35,574 nt of DNA. It comes from an uncultured Clostridia bacterium (GTDB lineage: Bacteria; Bacillota; Clostridia; TANB77; CAG-508). The DNA lies in the NCBI GenBank assembly GCA_944386735.1, contig CALXCH010000005.1, positions 1-35,574 of the forward strand, given 5' to 3'. The notes beneath the pieces are model-generated. The model made no database searches, was not told the DNA's origin, and saw only the letters and a list, made by a program, of their open reading frames with translations. The stretch's first letter is position 1, and each line of letters opens with the position of its first letter. The position numbers were made by a program, and so were the translations under genes. This document shows positions 12,943 to 20,592 of the stretch, piece by piece.

Positions 12943-14652
12943 ATGAGAGAAGTTTTAGAAGTAACAGATTTAAAAGATATGTTAAATAAAACAGGAAAAT
13001 TATATGGTGATAGACCAGGATATAAAATAAAGGTAGGAGAAGGAAAATACAAAACATATACACATAAAGAAATAAGAGATATGATTAATTACTTAGGAAC
13101 AGCTTTAATTAGTTTAGGACTAAAAGGTAAAAGAATAGCTGTTATTGGTGAAAATAGATATGAATGGGAACTTGCATATTTATCAGTAGTATGTGGTACA
13201 GGAATAATTGTTCCATTAGATAGATCACTTCCAGATAATGAACTAGAAGAATTAATTGAAAGATCAGAAGTTGAAGCAATATTCTATTCTAAAAAATATG
13301 AAGAAACAATAAAAACAATAAGATTTAGTGAAAAGAATAAATTAAAACATCTAATATCTATGGATACAGACGTTCATGATGAAGGGATTTATTCAGAAAA
13401 AGAATTAATAGAAAAAGGAAAAGCATTAGTAGAAGCAGGAAATAGAGAATTTATAGACGCAAAAATAAATCCAGAAGAAATGAATATAATGTTATTTACA
13501 TCTGGAACGACATCAAAATCAAAAGTAGTAGCACTTTCACATAAGAATTTAGTATCTAATGTAATGGATTCAGCAAGTGTTATATATTTAGATTCTACTG
13601 ATAGAGTATTATCATTTTTACCATTACATCATGTTTTTGAATGTACTGTTGGAATGCTTCTTACATTATATTGTGGAGCAGAAAGAGCATTCTGTGATGG
13701 AATAAGACATATAGTCCAAAACTTAAATGAATACAAAATAACATTTGCATCATTTGTTCCTGCAATTTATGAAAGCATGTATAAAACTATTATGAAAAAT
13801 CTTGAAAAACAAGGAAAACTAGAAGCTGTTAAAAAACTTATGGAAGTAAACAGAAATAAAACAATGGAAGAAAAGAAAGAAATATTTAAAGATATTCATA
13901 ATATATTTGGTGGAAATATAAAAGAGTATATTAGTGGTGCAGCAGCATTAGATCCAGAAGTAGAAAATGCATTTAGAGATTGGGGAATTAACTTATGTCA
14001 AGGATATGGATTAACAGAAACTTCTCCAGTAATAGGTGTTGAAACAAACGAAAACTTTAGAGTTGGTTCAATTGGAAAGCCACTTCCACACGTTCAAGCA
14101 AGAATTGACGACGCAAACGAAGAAGGTATGGGAGAACTTGTTGTTAAAGGACCAAATGTTATGCTAGGTTACTATGGTAATGAAGAAGCAACAAAAGAAG
14201 TTATGGAAGAAGATGGTTGGTTCCATACAGGAGATTTAGCAAAAATAGATGAAGATGGTTATATATTTATTTGTGGAAGAAAGAAAAGCGTAATAGTTCT
14301 AAAAAATGGTAAAAATATATTTCCAGAAGAAATGGAAGCTTTAGTAAATAAAATAGAAGGTGTAACAGAATCATTTATTTTTGGAAAACAACAATCAGAG
14401 GATAAAGAAGACATTAAGATAAATGTAAAAATTATATTTGATAGAGCTGTTATGAAAGAAGCTTATAAAGCAGAAACAGACGAAGAAATTCGTAAAGTTT
14501 TATCAGATAAAATAAAGGAAATAAATAAGATTATGCCAAAATACAAAGCTATAAGAGGAATGCTAATTTCAGAAGAACCATTAATTAAAACAACTACAAA
14601 TAAAATAAAAAGACAAGCAAATTTAGAAGTAATAGAAAAATCAAGTAAATAA
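12943..14652 (+). CDS. Long-chain fatty-acid-CoA ligase (AMP-binding)
   Basis: 569 aa, typical length for acyl-CoA synthetases. It has the AMP-binding P-loop Phe-Thr-Ser-Gly-Thr-Thr-Ser-Lys (185-192), Tyr-Gly-Leu-Thr-Glu-Thr-Ser-Pro (355-362), Gly-Trp-Phe-His-Thr-Gly-Asp and Gly-Arg-Lys-Lys-Ser, and the C-terminal catalytic Lys554 in Thr-Thr-Asn-Lys. It activates long-chain fatty acids to acyl-CoA in the cytoplasm or at the membrane face. The ATG at 12943 follows GGAG by 9 nt; the in-frame ATG at 12928 has no ribosome site near it. It is a single-gene unit with a strong, operator-covered promoter. Confidence 0.9.
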   Translation: MREVLEVTDLKDMLNKTGKLYGDRPGYKIKVGEGKYKTYTHKEIRDMINYLGTALISLGLKGKRIAVIGENRYEWELAYLSVVCGTGIIVPLDRSLPDNELEELIERSEVEAIFYSKKYEETIKTIRFSEKNKLKHLISMDTDVHDEGIYSEKELIEKGKALVEAGNREFIDAKINPEEMNIMLFTSGTTSKSKVVALSHKNLVSNVMDSASVIYLDSTDRVLSFLPLHHVFECTVGMLLTLYCGAERAFCDGIRHIVQNLNEYKITFASFVPAIYESMYKTIMKNLEKQGKLEAVKKLMEVNRNKTMEEKKEIFKDIHNIFGGNIKEYISGAAALDPEVENAFRDWGINLCQGYGLTETSPVIGVETNENFRVGSIGKPLPHVQARIDDANEEGMGELVVKGPNVMLGYYGNEEATKEVMEEDGWFHTGDLAKIDEDGYIFICGRKKSVIVLKNGKNIFPEEMEALVNKIEGVTESFIFGKQQSEDKEDIKINVKIIFDRAVMKEAYKAETDEEIRKVLSDKIKEINKIMPKYKAIRGMLISEEPLIKTTTNKIKRQANLEVIEKSSK

Positions 14653-14682
14653 GAAGTAAAAAACATTAAATGAGATAAAAGT

Positions 14683-14715
14683 GGATTAGTTATATTTATA
14701 ACTAGTCCTTTTTTA
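14683..14715 (+). terminator. Terminator of the acyl-CoA ligase gene
   Basis: GGATTAGTTA (14683-14692) pairs with TAACTAGTCC (14699-14708), one G-U pair, then TTTTTTT. Confidence 0.85.
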
Positions 14716-14807
14716 TTACAAAAATGTAAGTTAAATGAAATATAAATCGATGGTAATAAGCTTTAGAGTTAAGTATAATAAGTGTAAATAAAAATAGAGG
14801 TGATGGT

Positions 14808-15152
14808 ATGGAAGGTATAAAAGAAAAATTACCAATGGTGATAGCAGTTGTTGTAGCAATAGGAATTTTAGCTTTAGCATATTATTTTATGTTTATACAT
14901 CAAGAGGCTTATTATACACAAATAGATAATGAAAAAATAGAACAAATATCTACAAGTGATGATATGAAATATGAATATACTTTAACTGCTTATAATAGTA
15001 ATGGTAAAGAAAAAGAAGTAAAGTTTAAAACAAGTAGAGAGTTAAGAGAAGATGCTTACTTAGAGCTAGATGTAATGAAAGGTAGGGGAGTTGTGGATTG
15101 GAGAGAAGTTCAGTACGAAGAACTTCCAGAAAAAGTTCAAGAAAATTATTAG
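14808..15152 (+). CDS. YxeA-family (DUF1093) protein
   Basis: 114 aa. An N-terminal hydrophobic helix (about 9-31) acts as signal anchor, then the family motif Tyr-Tyr-Thr-Gln-Ile-Asp, Tyr-Glu-Tyr-Thr-Leu-Thr-Ala-Tyr and the C-terminal Trp-Arg-Glu-Val-Gln-Tyr-Glu-Glu-Leu-Pro-Glu-Lys-Val-Gln. These are small exported OB-fold-like proteins of unknown role. GAGGTGAT precedes the ATG. Its stop codon forms the first base pairs of the hairpin-C-rich-terminator module at 15152. Confidence 0.85.
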   Translation: MEGIKEKLPMVIAVVVAIGILALAYYFMFIHQEAYYTQIDNEKIEQISTSDDMKYEYTLTAYNSNGKEKEVKFKTSRELREDAYLELDVMKGRGVVDWREVQYEELPEKVQENY

Positions 15153-15235
15153 TGTTAATTGTAGTGGATACATTTAGCACACCCCTTTATTCAATGAAAA
15201 ATTGTTCTCGTTTTGGGAACGATTTTCTTTTTGTT
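15152..15235 (+). ncRNA. Hairpin + CCCCUUUAUU + terminator module, second copy
   Basis: An 11-nt hairpin (15152-15162 with 15170-15180; one mismatch, one G-U), then unpaired ACCCCTTTATT (15181-15191), then a terminator. Sequence and order match 2665-2751 although the genes upstream are unrelated. Terminator function is clear; independent RNA function is inference. Confidence 0.5.
15196..15235 (+). terminator. Terminator of the YxeA gene
   Basis: GAAAAATTGTTC (15196-15207) pairs with GAACGATTTTC (15217-15227), then TTTTTG. Confidence 0.8.
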
Positions 15236-15280
15236 TCTTTATAAAGTAAGTTTTCATAACATATAATAGGAGGGATTATT

Positions 15281-15805
15281 ATGTGTTGTGGAAACAATAA
15301 GATAATTATAGGTATTTTTATTGCTTTGATATTACTTTTAATAGCTGTTTTTGTGATAGTTATTGTTGTTAATAATAACAATATGTCAATGCCAAATATA
15401 TTGGTTGCAATAGCAAGACCAGGAGATAATACTACGGTTGGTACAACAACTATTAAATTTAGTGAAAATAATATAGTAGAAGGAACAGCGATTTCACATA
15501 CAGAAGGTAGTGATGAAATAAATATAAATGAAACAGGAATATATCAAGTATCATATCAATTATTTGGAGTTCAAGATGTAACAGGAACGTTCAATTTCAA
15601 TGCTGTTTTACTAGTAAATAATGAATCTTTAAATGATACTTTTAACCAATCACCAGTAATTAGAAATAGTACAAGTAACAGAATGACTCTAACTAGTACA
15701 GTGATATTAAGGCTTGAAGCAGGAGATGTATTAAAATTAGAAGGAGTTTCAATCGAAGATATAACTTATGAAAATGCAAGAATAGATATAGAAAAAATAG
15801 TCTAA
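15281..15805 (+). CDS. Membrane-anchored jelly-roll (BclA C-terminal/C1q-like) protein
   Basis: 174 aa. It starts Met-Cys-Cys-Gly-Asn-Asn-Lys, followed by a strong hydrophobic anchor (about 8-31). Residues 40-174 form a beta-rich domain with the pattern Ile-Lys-Phe-Ser ... Gly-Ile-Tyr-Gln-Val-Ser-Tyr ... Val-Leu-Leu-Val-Asn-Asn ... Leu-Glu-Ala-Gly-Asp-Val-Leu-Lys-Leu that recalls the BclA C-terminal or TNF/C1q jelly roll. No collagen-like Gly-X-Y stretch is present, unlike exosporium BclA. Likely a surface or spore-associated protein; fold assignment is from pattern only. AGGAGG precedes the ATG. Confidence 0.65.
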   Translation: MCCGNNKIIIGIFIALILLLIAVFVIVIVVNNNNMSMPNILVAIARPGDNTTVGTTTIKFSENNIVEGTAISHTEGSDEININETGIYQVSYQLFGVQDVTGTFNFNAVLLVNNESLNDTFNQSPVIRNSTSNRMTLTSTVILRLEAGDVLKLEGVSIEDITYENARIDIEKIV

Positions 15806-15807
15806 AT

Positions 15808-15844
15808 AAAAAGGTAGAAAATTCATTTTTTCTACCTTTGTTTT
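15808..15844. terminator. Bidirectional terminator between the jelly-roll and HxlR genes
   Basis: AAAAAGGTAGAAAA pairs with TTTTTCTACCTTT, with T runs for both converging genes. Confidence 0.85.
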
Positions 15845-16184
15845 AACTATTTTCATTAATTTTTTCTCTGTAATTATTTCCCCAGATAACCATAGAATCT
15901 AATATTGGTTTTAGACTAAGACCTGTATCAGTTAAAGAATATTCAACTCTTGGGGGAACTTCTGGATAAACTTTTCTTTTAACAAGACCAGAAGCTTCCA
16001 TTTCACGAAGCTTTGTAGTTAAAACTTTTTGAGTAATATTAGTTAAAGATTTTTTTAGTTCACCAAATCTTTTAGTACCAGTAAGTAAATCTCTAATAAT
16101 TAAAATCTTCCATTTATCACCAATAAGTCCAACAGTTAGTTCAACAGGGCAAGCAGGTAATTCTTTATTTTGTTTTTTATTCAT
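15843..16184 (-). CDS. HxlR-family transcriptional regulator
   Basis: 113 aa winged helix with the HxlR pattern: Cys-Pro-Val-Glu-Leu-Thr ... Ile-Gly-Asp-Lys-Trp-Lys, Arg-Phe-Gly-Glu-Leu-Lys-Lys, Ile-Thr-Gln-Lys-Val-Leu-Thr-Thr-Lys-Leu-Arg-Glu-Met-Glu, and Pro-Arg-Val-Glu-Tyr-Ser-Leu-Thr. Cys12 is the conserved N-terminal Cys that in YodB- and HypR-type members senses quinones, aldehydes or oxidants. The start ATG follows GGAG; the upstream in-frame TTG overlaps it. It is divergent from the MBL-like gene at 16503 and probably controls it and the macrodomain operon through matching operators at 16364 and 18796. Confidence 0.88.
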   Translation of the reverse strand: MNKKQNKELPACPVELTVGLIGDKWKILIIRDLLTGTKRFGELKKSLTNITQKVLTTKLREMEASGLVKRKVYPEVPPRVEYSLTDTGLSLKPILDSMVIWGNNYREKINENS

Positions 16185-16257
16185 AATAATCAACTCCAAT
16201 AAAATTATAACAAAAAAATGTCAATGTGTAAAGAATATAATATAGTTTTAACAATAA

Positions 16258-16276
16258 AAGTATAAAATGGATACTT
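16258..16276. promoter_or_regulatory. HxlR-type operator in the regulator's own upstream region
   Basis: Inverted repeat AAGTAT-N7-ATACTT about 75 nt upstream of the HxlR start; a likely autoregulatory site. The rest of 16185-16500 holds the divergent promoters and no gene. Confidence 0.5.
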
Positions 16277-16363
16277 TGTATTCTATATTATATTAGTATA
16301 AAATAAAAACTTTAAAATTTTTTGTTTTCTGTATTTCAAGTAAAATGAATAAAAGTGTCTTAT

Positions 16364-16430
16364 AGGAAACTATATTACAAAAAAGTGCCTACTTTACAAA
16401 GAAAAAATGTGCTTGTAAAATGATTACAGA
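16364..16430 (+). promoter_or_regulatory. HxlR-type operator/promoter of the MBL-like gene
   Basis: AAAGT-GCCT-ACTTT (16382-16395) overlaps the -35 TTTACA (16393-16398); TAAAAT (16416-16421) follows after 17 nt. The whole ~66-bp block recurs at 18796-18861 before the macrodomain gene. Confidence 0.65.
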
Positions 16431-16502
16431 AAATGAAATTTGAATGTAGCTACTTAGATTTCAAATATAAATAAATATATTTTAAATTTAGGAGGAATTA
16501 TT

Positions 16503-17288
16503 ATGGATAAAAAAAGAATTGATTTAAAAAAGGGATATGTAGAATTATTTGATTTTGGAGAAATAAAATTACATGCTTATCAAACAAATGACGTAATGAA
16601 TGATGAAAGTTATATATTAGAAAATAAAGATAATTTATTATTAGTAGAATTTCCAGCATTTAGAGAAAACTTAGAAGAATTTAAAGAATACGTAGAAGGA
16701 TTAGGAAAAAATATAGTAGGAAAAGTATTTTCAGACCATCCAAATGGAGGAACATATTTTACAGAAGTTCTAGCATATGCATCAGAAGGAACTATTAAAT
16801 CTATGAAAGAAGGAACGATAAATGGATTAGTAACAGGATTTATACAAACATTTGGAGAAGACTTTGTTGCAGATTATCATGAAATAACAAATGTATTAAA
16901 AGATTCATCTGTAGACATTGGAGGATTCCAATTAAATATCACATATCATAATGAAGATATAGAAATAGAATTCCCTCAAATAAATAGTATTTATACACAT
17001 ATGCTAGGACATGACTGTCATTCAATAGTAGCAGGAGAGGCACACGCAAATGTTATGATAGAACAATTAAAAGGTTATAAAGAAAAAGGATATAACTTAA
17101 TATTATCTAGTCATTATGTACCAGAAACATTAAATGATGTAGACACAAAAATAGCATATTTAGAAGACTTAAAAGTAATTGCAAAAAACAGTAGTGGAAA
17201 AGAAGAATTCATAAATAATGTAAAATCTAAATATCCTAATTATTCAGGATTAAATTATTTAGATATGACAGCAGGATATTTCTTCTAG
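16503..17288 (+). CDS. Metallo-beta-lactamase-fold-like protein with degenerate metal site
   Basis: 261 aa. Order of elements recalls an MBL fold: an early Ser-Tyr-Ile-Leu-Glu ... Leu-Leu-Leu-Val-Glu-Phe strand pair, then Val-Phe-Ser-Asp-His-Pro-Asn-Gly-Gly (77-83) where family enzymes have Thr-His-x-His-x-Asp-His-x-Gly-Gly. Only one of the usual metal ligands is kept there; His170, Asp171, His173 and His181 further on might supply others. Family placement is from this pattern only. GGAGG precedes the ATG. It is divergent from HxlR and carries that regulator's presumed operator, so a role in response to reactive electrophiles is possible. Confidence 0.6.
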   Translation: MDKKRIDLKKGYVELFDFGEIKLHAYQTNDVMNDESYILENKDNLLLVEFPAFRENLEEFKEYVEGLGKNIVGKVFSDHPNGGTYFTEVLAYASEGTIKSMKEGTINGLVTGFIQTFGEDFVADYHEITNVLKDSSVDIGGFQLNITYHNEDIEIEFPQINSIYTHMLGHDCHSIVAGEAHANVMIEQLKGYKEKGYNLILSSHYVPETLNDVDTKIAYLEDLKVIAKNSSGKEEFINNVKSKYPNYSGLNYLDMTAGYFF

Positions 17289-17289
17289 T

Positions 17290-17410
17290 AATGTCGCATT
17301 GGGGACGTTTCCGTTGAGTACAAAATGTCGCAAAAGGGACATATCTAAATATAAGATATGTCCCAAAAACGACTAAATGTTCACAAAGGAAACGTCCCTA
17401 TTGCGACATT
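17290..17410. repeat. 121-bp inverted-repeat element (GGGGACGTTTCC type)
   Basis: Left arm 17290-17346 and right arm 17354-17410 are imperfect reverse complements around a 7-nt loop, each with AATGTCGCA at the end, GGGGACGTTTCC inside and GGGACATATCT at the centre. No coding capacity. It looks like a miniature or REP-like mobile element. A left-half copy is at 18657. Confidence 0.8.
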
Positions 17411-17448
17411 GCAATATTTAGAAAAAAATATAAAATAATAATATATTC

Positions 17449-17479
17449 TTGACTTGAAGTGCACTCCAAGTGATATAAA
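17449..17479 (+). promoter_or_regulatory. MerR-type promoter (19-nt spacer) of the aldo/keto reductase
   Basis: TTGACT (17449-17454) and TATAAA (17474-17479) are 19 nt apart, with the dyad CTTGAAGT-GC-ACTCCAAG (17453-17470) filling the spacer. This is the layout used by MerR activators, and the dyad resembles the CTTGGAGT/ACTCCAAG box of AdhR/NmlR-type aldehyde regulators. No MerR gene is in this window. Confidence 0.75.
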
Positions 17480-17534
17480 ATATAAGAGAGATTTATAAAA
17501 ATATAAGGAGATAAAAAGAAATGGAGGAATTTAT

Positions 17535-18656
17535 ATGTCATATTTAGGAGAAGAAATTAAAAAATTAGGATTTGGACTAATGAGATTACCACAAAAAGAT
17601 GGAAAAATTGATGTAGAACAAACAAAAGTAATGGTAGACAAATTTATGGAAGCAGGATTTACTTATTTTGATACAGCATGGGCTTATGCAGGTTCAGAAG
17701 ATGCTATAAGAGAAGCATTAGTTGAAAGATATCCAAGAGAAAAATTTCAACTTGCAACAAAAAATGCAGCATGGATAAACTGTAAAACAAGAGAAGAAGC
17801 AATAGCACAATTTGAAACATCATTAAGACAAACAGGAGCAGGATATTTTGATTTTTATTTATTACATAACTTAGGAGAAGGAAGAACAAAAGTATTTGAT
17901 GACTTTGATATGTGGAGTTGGATATTAGACATGAAAGCACATGGAAAAATAAAACATGCAGGATTTTCATTCCACTCAACACCAGAAGAATTAGATGAAT
18001 TACTTACAAAACATCCTGAAATGGAATTTGTACAATTACAAATAAATTATGCAGACTGGGAAAACCCAGCAATAAAATCAAAAGAATGTTATGAAGTAGC
18101 AAGAAAACATGGTAAACCTGTAATTATTATGGAACCAGTAAAAGGTGGAATGTTATCTAATCCACCAGAAAAAGTAAAAGAAGTATTTGATAAAGCAAAT
18201 CCAGATGCATCTTATGCTTCATGGGCAATTAAGTTTGCTGCAAACTTAGATGGAGTAATTACAGTGCTATCAGGAATGAGTAATGTAGAACAAATGGAAG
18301 ATAATATTTTGTATATGAAAGACTTTACAAAATTATCAGAAGAAGAGATAAAAACAATAAAAGAAGCACAAGACATATTAAAAACAATTCCTTTAATTCC
18401 ATGTACTACATGTAATTATTGTGCAAAAGTTTGTCCAATGAAAATAGGAATTTCGGGAACATTTACAGCAATGAATATCTTAACTTTATATAAAGATATG
18501 GCAGGAGCAAAACACCAAGAAAATTGGCTTGTTAACGGACATGGATTAAAGAATGCAAAAGAATGTATTAAATGTGGTAAATGTGAAGGGGTTTGCCCAC
18601 AACATATTAAGATAAGAGAAGAGCTTGAAAAAGCAGTAAAAGCATTAGAATTATAA
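17535..18656 (+). CDS. Aldo/keto reductase with C-terminal 2[4Fe-4S] domain
   Basis: 373 aa. An AKR barrel with complete tetrad Asp46, Tyr51, Lys76, His111, followed by a ferredoxin-like tail with Cys290/293/296/300 and Cys344/347/350/354 (CxxCxxCxxxCP twice). Such enzymes reduce carbonyls using NAD(P)H, with the clusters perhaps linking to ferredoxin. GGAGG precedes the ATG. It stands alone behind the MerR-type promoter, so it is probably induced by aldehydes. A paralogue with the same domain order is at 31859. The inverted-repeat element lies between it and the MBL-like gene. Confidence 0.9.
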   Translation: MSYLGEEIKKLGFGLMRLPQKDGKIDVEQTKVMVDKFMEAGFTYFDTAWAYAGSEDAIREALVERYPREKFQLATKNAAWINCKTREEAIAQFETSLRQTGAGYFDFYLLHNLGEGRTKVFDDFDMWSWILDMKAHGKIKHAGFSFHSTPEELDELLTKHPEMEFVQLQINYADWENPAIKSKECYEVARKHGKPVIIMEPVKGGMLSNPPEKVKEVFDKANPDASYASWAIKFAANLDGVITVLSGMSNVEQMEDNILYMKDFTKLSEEEIKTIKEAQDILKTIPLIPCTTCNYCAKVCPMKIGISGTFTAMNILTLYKDMAGAKHQENWLVNGHGLKNAKECIKCGKCEGVCPQHIKIREELEKAVKALEL

Positions 18657-18706
18657 ATTGGGGACGTTTCCTTTTGCACATTTTTGCGCAATTAGGGACA
18701 CATCTA
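18657..18706. repeat. Half copy of the GGGGACGTTTCC element
   Basis: Begins right after the AKR stop and aligns with the left arm of the 17290 element (GGGGACGTTTCC ... GGGACACATCT), without the right arm. Confidence 0.65.
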
Positions 18707-18712
18707 TACTAA

Positions 18713-18758
18713 AATAAAAAGTTTGTTGATTTTTATATTAACAAGCTTTTTTATTTTT
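18713..18758 (+). terminator. Terminator of the aldo/keto reductase gene
   Basis: AATAAAAAGTTTGTT (18713-18727) pairs with AACAAGCTTTTTTATT (18740-18755), then T. Confidence 0.8.
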
Positions 18759-18795
18759 ATATTTCAATTAATTCTAGAGGACAATAGTATCCAAA

Positions 18796-18861
18796 AGGAA
18801 ACTGTGTTACAAAAAAGTGCCTACTTTACAAAAGAAAGAATCGCTTGTAAAATAATTACAG
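18796..18861 (+). promoter_or_regulatory. HxlR-type operator/promoter of the macrodomain-SirTM operon
   Basis: Near-identical to 16364-16430: AAAGT-GCCT-ACTTT (18814-18827) overlaps TTTACA (18825-18830), then 17 nt and TAAAAT (18848-18853). Confidence 0.65.
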
Positions 18862-18887
18862 AAGTAAAATGGTAGGAGTATTAAGTT

Positions 18888-19673
18888 ATGGAAAATTTAG
18901 ATTTTTTAATAAATTATTTGTTAGAAGAAAATAAAGAAGTAAAAGTAGAAAATATTCCAGAAGATATAGTATCTAAAAAAAGATTATATAGGTCTTTGTG
19001 TAACATAAGAGATGTAAAACCAATATCTGAAGAGTATTTAAAGATTGAAAATGAATATTTACAAAGTGAATTGAAAAATAAGAAAATAACAGATGTAAGA
19101 GAAATAGAAGTTTTAGGAAAGAATTTCCCTGAAAATAAAATATGTTTATGGCAAGGAGATATTACAACATTAAAAATAGAAGCAATTGTAAATGCTGCAA
19201 ATTCAGGAGGTGTAGGGTGCTTTATTCCTTGTCACAATTGTATTGATAACATCATTAATTCTGCAAGTGGCGTTAGCTTAAGACTTGAGTGTGGTAAGAT
19301 AATAGAAAAAATAGGAGTATTAGAAACAGGAAAAGCTTTCATTACAAAAGGATATAATTTGCCAGCAGAACATGTAATACATACTGTTGGACCTATAATC
19401 TATGACTTTGTGACAGAAGATAAGGAAAATGATCTTGCTAATTGTTATATTAATTCTTTGAAACTCGCAAAAGAAAATAATATTAAAACAATTGCTTTTC
19501 CTTGTATTTCAACAGGAGAATTTCATTTTCCAAAAGACTTAGCAAGTGAGATAGCAATAAAAAGTGTTAAAAAATTTTTGAATGAAAATAAAGACAGATT
19601 TGATAAAATTGTATTTAATGTATTTACAGATGAAGATTATGAAATTTATAGAGAAAATCTAAAGGAAGGATAG
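18888..19673 (+). CDS. Zinc-containing macrodomain, ADP-ribosyl hydrolase
   Basis: 261 aa. A helical N-terminal part (1-75) precedes the macrodomain with Ile-Val-Asn-Ala-Ala-Asn-Ser-Gly-Gly-Val-Gly (100-110). It then has the zinc-macro signature Gly-Cys-Phe-Ile-Pro-Cys-His-Asn-Cys-Ile-Asp-Asn (110-121), with Cys111, His116 and Cys118 as likely ligands. Zinc macrodomains of this type remove ADP-ribose from proteins modified by SirTM sirtuins. The sirtuin gene starts 2 nt after the stop, so the pair is co-translated. AGGAG precedes the ATG. The promoter carries the HxlR-type operator. Confidence 0.9.
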   Translation: MENLDFLINYLLEENKEVKVENIPEDIVSKKRLYRSLCNIRDVKPISEEYLKIENEYLQSELKNKKITDVREIEVLGKNFPENKICLWQGDITTLKIEAIVNAANSGGVGCFIPCHNCIDNIINSASGVSLRLECGKIIEKIGVLETGKAFITKGYNLPAEHVIHTVGPIIYDFVTEDKENDLANCYINSLKLAKENNIKTIAFPCISTGEFHFPKDLASEIAIKSVKKFLNENKDRFDKIVFNVFTDEDYEIYRENLKEG

Positions 19674-19675
19674 AA

Positions 19676-20521
19676 ATGGAAGAGTATAATAAAAGAATAT
19701 CAGAAGTAAAGAATTTAATAAATAAAGCAGATTATATATTAATAGGAGCAGGAGCAGGTTTGTCTACAGCAGCAGGGTTAGATTATTCTGGAAAAAGATT
19801 TGAGGATAATTTTGGTGAATTTATAGAAAAATATCACTTTACTGATATGTATACAACAGGTTTTTATGATTTTAATACAGAAGAAGAAAAATGGGCTTTT
19901 TGGGCTAAGCATATGTATTTAAATGATATTGGAATTGGGTCAACTAAATTATATAAAGATGTATTAAATTTAGTTAAAGATAAAAAATATTTTGTTATTA
20001 CAACAAATGTTGATGACCAATTTTATAAAGCGGGATTTGATAAAGAAAAAGTATTTGCAATGCAAGGAAGTTTTAAATATATTCAATGTAGTAAGGCATG
20101 TCATAATAAATTGTATGATGCAACGGATTTAGTAAAAGAAATGATTAACAAAACTAAAGATTGTAAAATACCAACGGAGCTTGTGCCGGTATGCCCTGTG
20201 TGTGGTGAAAAAATGGAAGTTAATGTAAGAATAGATGCGAATTTTGTCCAAGATGAAAATTGGTATAAACAAGATAAAAGATACGGAGAGTTTTTAGATA
20301 AATCACAAGATAAGAATTTATTATTACTAGAAATAGGAGTTGGATTTAATACTCCTGGGATAATTAGATTTCCATTTGAACAAATGGTGTATAATAATGT
20401 AAATACACATTTGGTTAGAATTAATAAAGATTATGCTTTTGTAAGCAAAGAGATAGAAGATAAAACAATTTTATTTGATGAAGATACAAATAAGATAGTA
20501 GAGGATTTAAAAGAAATTTAA
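19676..20521 (+). CDS. SirTM-class sirtuin, protein ADP-ribosyltransferase
   Basis: 281 aa with the NAD site Gly-Ala-Gly-Ala-Gly-Leu-Ser (24-30), Thr-Thr-Asn-Val-Asp-Asp-Gln-Phe (109-116), and Met-Gln-Gly-Ser-Phe (129-133). Gln130 stands where classical sirtuins have the catalytic His. Zinc ligands are Cys138, Cys142, Cys173 and Cys176. Gln in place of His and a neighbouring zinc macrodomain mark the SirTM class, which transfers ADP-ribose rather than deacylating. In staphylococci and streptococci the target is a lipoylated GcvH-like protein; neither that protein nor LplA2 is encoded in this window, so the target is unknown. Confidence 0.9.
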   Translation: MEEYNKRISEVKNLINKADYILIGAGAGLSTAAGLDYSGKRFEDNFGEFIEKYHFTDMYTTGFYDFNTEEEKWAFWAKHMYLNDIGIGSTKLYKDVLNLVKDKKYFVITTNVDDQFYKAGFDKEKVFAMQGSFKYIQCSKACHNKLYDATDLVKEMINKTKDCKIPTELVPVCPVCGEKMEVNVRIDANFVQDENWYKQDKRYGEFLDKSQDKNLLLLEIGVGFNTPGIIRFPFEQMVYNNVNTHLVRINKDYAFVSKEIEDKTILFDEDTNKIVEDLKEI

Positions 20522-20543
20522 AATTTTAAATTGAAACTTAAAG

Positions 20544-20586
20544 AATAGGAAAGATTATTGGCTAATTTTAATTTTTCCTATTTTAA
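20544..20586 (+). terminator. Terminator of the macrodomain-SirTM operon
   Basis: AATAGGAAA (20544-20552) pairs with TTTCCTATT (20574-20582), followed by TTAA; T tail short. Confidence 0.65.
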
Positions 20587-20592
20587 TATTAA

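Noticed and set aside
17440..18656. A MerR regulator gene near the MerR-type promoter
   Set aside because: I checked the neighbouring frames on both strands; only HxlR, LysR and XRE regulators are present.
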